Source: Nitrospinota bacterium (lineage in GTDB: Bacteria; Nitrospinota; Nitrospinia; UBA9942). Taken from it: a stretch of 7,935 nt of DNA. The notes under the pieces were generated by a model, which had not been told where the DNA came from, ran no database searches, and worked only from the letters and a program-made list of their open reading frames with translations. The DNA is taken from positions 1 through 7,935 of the forward strand of contig DNJG01000029.1 in NCBI GenBank assembly GCA_003489165.1. The letters run 5' to 3'. This document shows, in pieces, positions 6,070 to 7,935 of the stretch; the first letter of the stretch is position 1; each line of letters opens with the position of its first letter. The translations under genes and the position numbers were made by a program.

Positions 6070-6080
6070 TACAATAATTT

Positions 6081-6953
6081 ATGTTCAAAGGTTCTTTTGT
6101 AGCAATAGTAACTCCATTTAAGAATGGAAAGATAGATGAGAAGGCTTACGCCGACCTTATTGAATTTCAGATAAGGGAGGGGACTCATGGAATTGTCCCA
6201 TGCGGGACAACAGGCGAATCTGCAACACTTTCCCATCAGGAACATGAGAGGGTTGTTGAGCTTACGGTAGAAATTGTCAATAAGAGGATTTCTGTGATTG
6301 CAGGGACAGGCTCAAATTCTACAGCCGAGTCTATAATGCTGACAGGTCATGCAAAGTCTGCCGGTGCAGATGCCGCCCTTTTAATAACTCCTTATTATAA
6401 TAAGCCTACTCAGGAAGGGTTATATCAGCACTATAGGACAATAGCAGAATCAGTAGATATTCCACAGTTTCTTTATAATGTCCCCGGAAGGACAGGTGTG
6501 AATATGCTCCCTGATACAGTAGCGAGGCTTTCAAAGGTAAAGAACATAATAGGTATAAAAGAGGCAACAGGGGATATGAGACAGGTAAGTGATGTAATTG
6601 CACTATGCGGGGATAATTTTATTGTCCTTTCAGGAGATGATTTTACTACTTTTCCTTTGCTTACAATAGGAGGAAAAGGTGTTATATCTGTTACCGCAAA
6701 TGTTGCACCAAGAGATGTAGCCAATATGTGCAATGAATATTTTAATGGGAATATTCAAAAGGTAAAAGGGTTGCATTTCAAAATGAGGCAATTAAATGAT
6801 GCTATGTTTTATGAGACAAATCCCATACCTGTCAAGACTGCCCTCTCTTTAATGGGAAAGGTCTCTAATGAGATGAGACTTCCATTGTGTCAGATGTCCG
6901 AAAAGAATTTAGAGAGGCTTAAGATTGTAATGAAGGGGTATGGTTTATTATGA
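6081..6953 (+). CDS. dapA: 4-hydroxy-tetrahydrodipicolinate synthase
   Basis: A 290-residue TIM-barrel class I aldolase that condenses pyruvate with aspartate semialdehyde, the first committed step of the DAP/lysine branch. The catalytic set is intact: Schiff-base Lys160 in GIKEATGD, the proton relay Thr44 (CGTTGES), Tyr106 (ITPYYNKP) and Tyr132 (FLYNVPGRTG), and the substrate-binding Arg137. The C-terminal helices are present and the length is typical. It acts in the cytoplasm, usually as a tetramer, and is often lysine-inhibited; I did not try to judge sensitivity. The ATG gives the expected N-terminus (MFKGSFVAIVTPF), but the bases before it show no Shine-Dalgarno and lie 11 bases after the palindrome. 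It probably depends on the dapF transcript. It overlaps dapB by 4 bases. Confidence 0.98.
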   Translation: MFKGSFVAIVTPFKNGKIDEKAYADLIEFQIREGTHGIVPCGTTGESATLSHQEHERVVELTVEIVNKRISVIAGTGSNSTAESIMLTGHAKSAGADAALLITPYYNKPTQEGLYQHYRTIAESVDIPQFLYNVPGRTGVNMLPDTVARLSKVKNIIGIKEATGDMRQVSDVIALCGDNFIVLSGDDFTTFPLLTIGGKGVISVTANVAPRDVANMCNEYFNGNIQKVKGLHFKMRQLNDAMFYETNPIPVKTALSLMGKVSNEMRLPLCQMSEKNLERLKIVMKGYGLL

Positions 6954-7753
6954 TTAAAACTATAGTTACAGGTGCTGCTGGTAAGATGGGGTGCAGGATA
7001 ATAAATATTATAAATGAGACTGAGGGCATAAAGCTTGTAGGTGCCACTGAAAAGAGAGGCTCAAAGTTTGTAGGTAAAGATTCTGGTGAATTAGCTGGAA
7101 TAGGAAAGAATAATATCTCTATTTTGGATGATATTACAGAAATTATAAAAGGGTGCAATGTCATTATTGATTTTACATCCCCTGCCTCGTCATTGGAGCA
7201 TCTCTACGCTGCAGCAGAAGAGAAGAAGGCAATAGTAATCGGCACAACAGGTTTCTCCGATGAACATCTTAAAAAGATAAAAGACCTTTCCAAAGAAATA
7301 AGATGCGTCTTTTCACCAAACATGAGTGTCGGCGTAAATGTCATGTTTAAGGTGCTCCGAGATATGGCAAAGATACTTGGTGATGAATATGACATAGAGA
7401 TAATTGAGGCACATCATAGATTAAAAAAGGATGCACCAAGCGGAACAGCAATGAGGATGGCCGAGATTTTAGCCAATTCCGTTAATAGGGATTTATCAAA
7501 GGTTGGCGTATATGCGAGGAAGGGCATTATCGGAGAGAGAAAGAAAGAAGAGATAGGCATCCAGACAATAAGGGCTGGGGATATTGTCGGTGAGCATACA
7601 GTTATGTTTGGCGGGCTCGGTGAAAGACTTGAGATTACCCATAAGGCACAGAGCAGGGATAATTTTGCAAGGGGCGCTGTAAAGGCGGCATTGTGGATTG
7701 TTGATAGGCCACATGGAATCTATGACATGCAGGATGTTCTTGAACTAAGATAA
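6950..7753 (+). CDS. dapB: 4-hydroxy-tetrahydrodipicolinate reductase
   Basis: A 267-residue NAD(P)H-dependent cytoplasmic reductase that takes the DapA product to tetrahydrodipicolinate. The Rossmann motif GAAGKMG is at 8-14. GTTGFS at about 98-103 and FSPNMSVGVN at 121-130 are family signatures. The active-site segment EAHHRLKKDAPSGTA holds His155 and Lys159, matching His159 and Lys163 of the E. coli enzyme, and the substrate-binding PSGT at 163-166. Length is normal. The residue after the second beta strand is Glu34 followed by basic residues (EKRGS), compatible with NADH and NADPH use. The start overlaps the dapA stop (ATGA), and AAGGGG (6933-6938) lies 11 bases upstream, indicating coupled translation. 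It is the last gene of the run; the next gene is convergent. Confidence 0.97.
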   Translation: MIKTIVTGAAGKMGCRIINIINETEGIKLVGATEKRGSKFVGKDSGELAGIGKNNISILDDITEIIKGCNVIIDFTSPASSLEHLYAAAEEKKAIVIGTTGFSDEHLKKIKDLSKEIRCVFSPNMSVGVNVMFKVLRDMAKILGDEYDIEIIEAHHRLKKDAPSGTAMRMAEILANSVNRDLSKVGVYARKGIIGERKKEEIGIQTIRAGDIVGEHTVMFGGLGERLEITHKAQSRDNFARGAVKAALWIVDRPHGIYDMQDVLELR

Positions 7754-7787
7754 CGGGCAAAAATTTTTGTGAGACAGTATATCAACA

Positions 7788-7935
7788 TTACCCTTCTACT
7801 AACTTATCCCTTTCCATGTTCCATTTTACCCACTCAAGCTTCATATCCTCTTCAAGAGAGAAATCTTCCTTCTTTTTTGTCCCGTCAGGAGCTATTGTAT
7901 ATTGCTGAAGCGCACCGACTATTTCTACCCATTCT
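7788..7935 (-). CDS. Unrecognised protein, C-terminal fragment
   Basis: The minus strand is open from the right edge to a TAA at 7790-7788, giving the last 48 residues of a longer protein. The fragment is polar and probably mainly helical, with a charged stretch near LEEDMKLEWVKWNMERD. I do not recognise a family. Coding is supported by an open frame to the edge, balanced composition, and A/T-rich codon use like its neighbours. It converges on dapB with a 34-base gap that contains no clear terminator, so the two transcripts may overlap. Confidence 0.5.
   Translation of the reverse strand, partial: EWVEIVGALQQYTIAPDGTKKKEDFSLEEDMKLEWVKWNMERDKLVEG

Noticed and set aside
7758..7769. CAAAAATTTTTG palindrome as a dapB terminator
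   Set aside because: It has no loop and no G/C stem, so it cannot form a stable terminator hairpin.

Overview
The window comes from a bacterium with an AT-rich genome. It is mostly ordinary housekeeping DNA arranged in two divergent blocks, with one decayed toxin-antitoxin remnant and two intergenic repeats. The diaminopimelate (DAP) genes imply meso-DAP as lysine precursor and probably as the peptidoglycan cross-link. The gene content and the style of intergenic repeats remind me of Nitrospirota or the old Deltaproteobacteria and neighbouring uncultured lineages. That is an impression, not a proof.

Left block, minus strand, read from about 4610 down to 1: a sigma70-type promoter (TTGACA, 17 bases, TAATAT), tRNA-Arg(TCT), then dnaJ, a CorA-type metal transporter, an MBL-fold hydrolase, a dihydrolipoamide dehydrogenase/mercuric-reductase-like flavoprotein, and the first 26 codons of an endonuclease III-like (HhH-GPD) DNA repair protein that runs off the window at base 1. 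From dnaJ to the flavoprotein the genes are packed like an operon: a 17-base gap, a directly abutting stop/start, and a 4-base ATGA overlap. The 50-base gap before the repair gene is largely filled by a repeat-like element.

Middle, 4558 to 5173: besides the tRNA promoter this holds two tiny overlapping plus-strand reading frames. They look like the two halves of an MNT-nucleotidyltransferase/HEPN (MntA/HepT-type) module, each with its middle removed in frame. A rho-independent terminator and a good extended -10 promoter for the next operon follow.

Right block, plus strand: dapF, dapA and dapB. DapA and DapB catalyse the first two committed steps of the DAP branch and DapF the final epimerisation to meso-DAP. 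An imperfect palindrome sits between dapF and dapA, and dapA overlaps dapB by 4 bases. The enzymes connecting tetrahydrodipicolinate to LL-DAP are not in the window. A convergent minus-strand gene of unknown function enters from the right edge.

I see no CRISPR array, phage, intact insertion sequence or clearly novel system. The item most worth a second look is the doubly shrunken MntA/HepT pair, followed by the two intergenic repeats and the altered active site of the flavoprotein.
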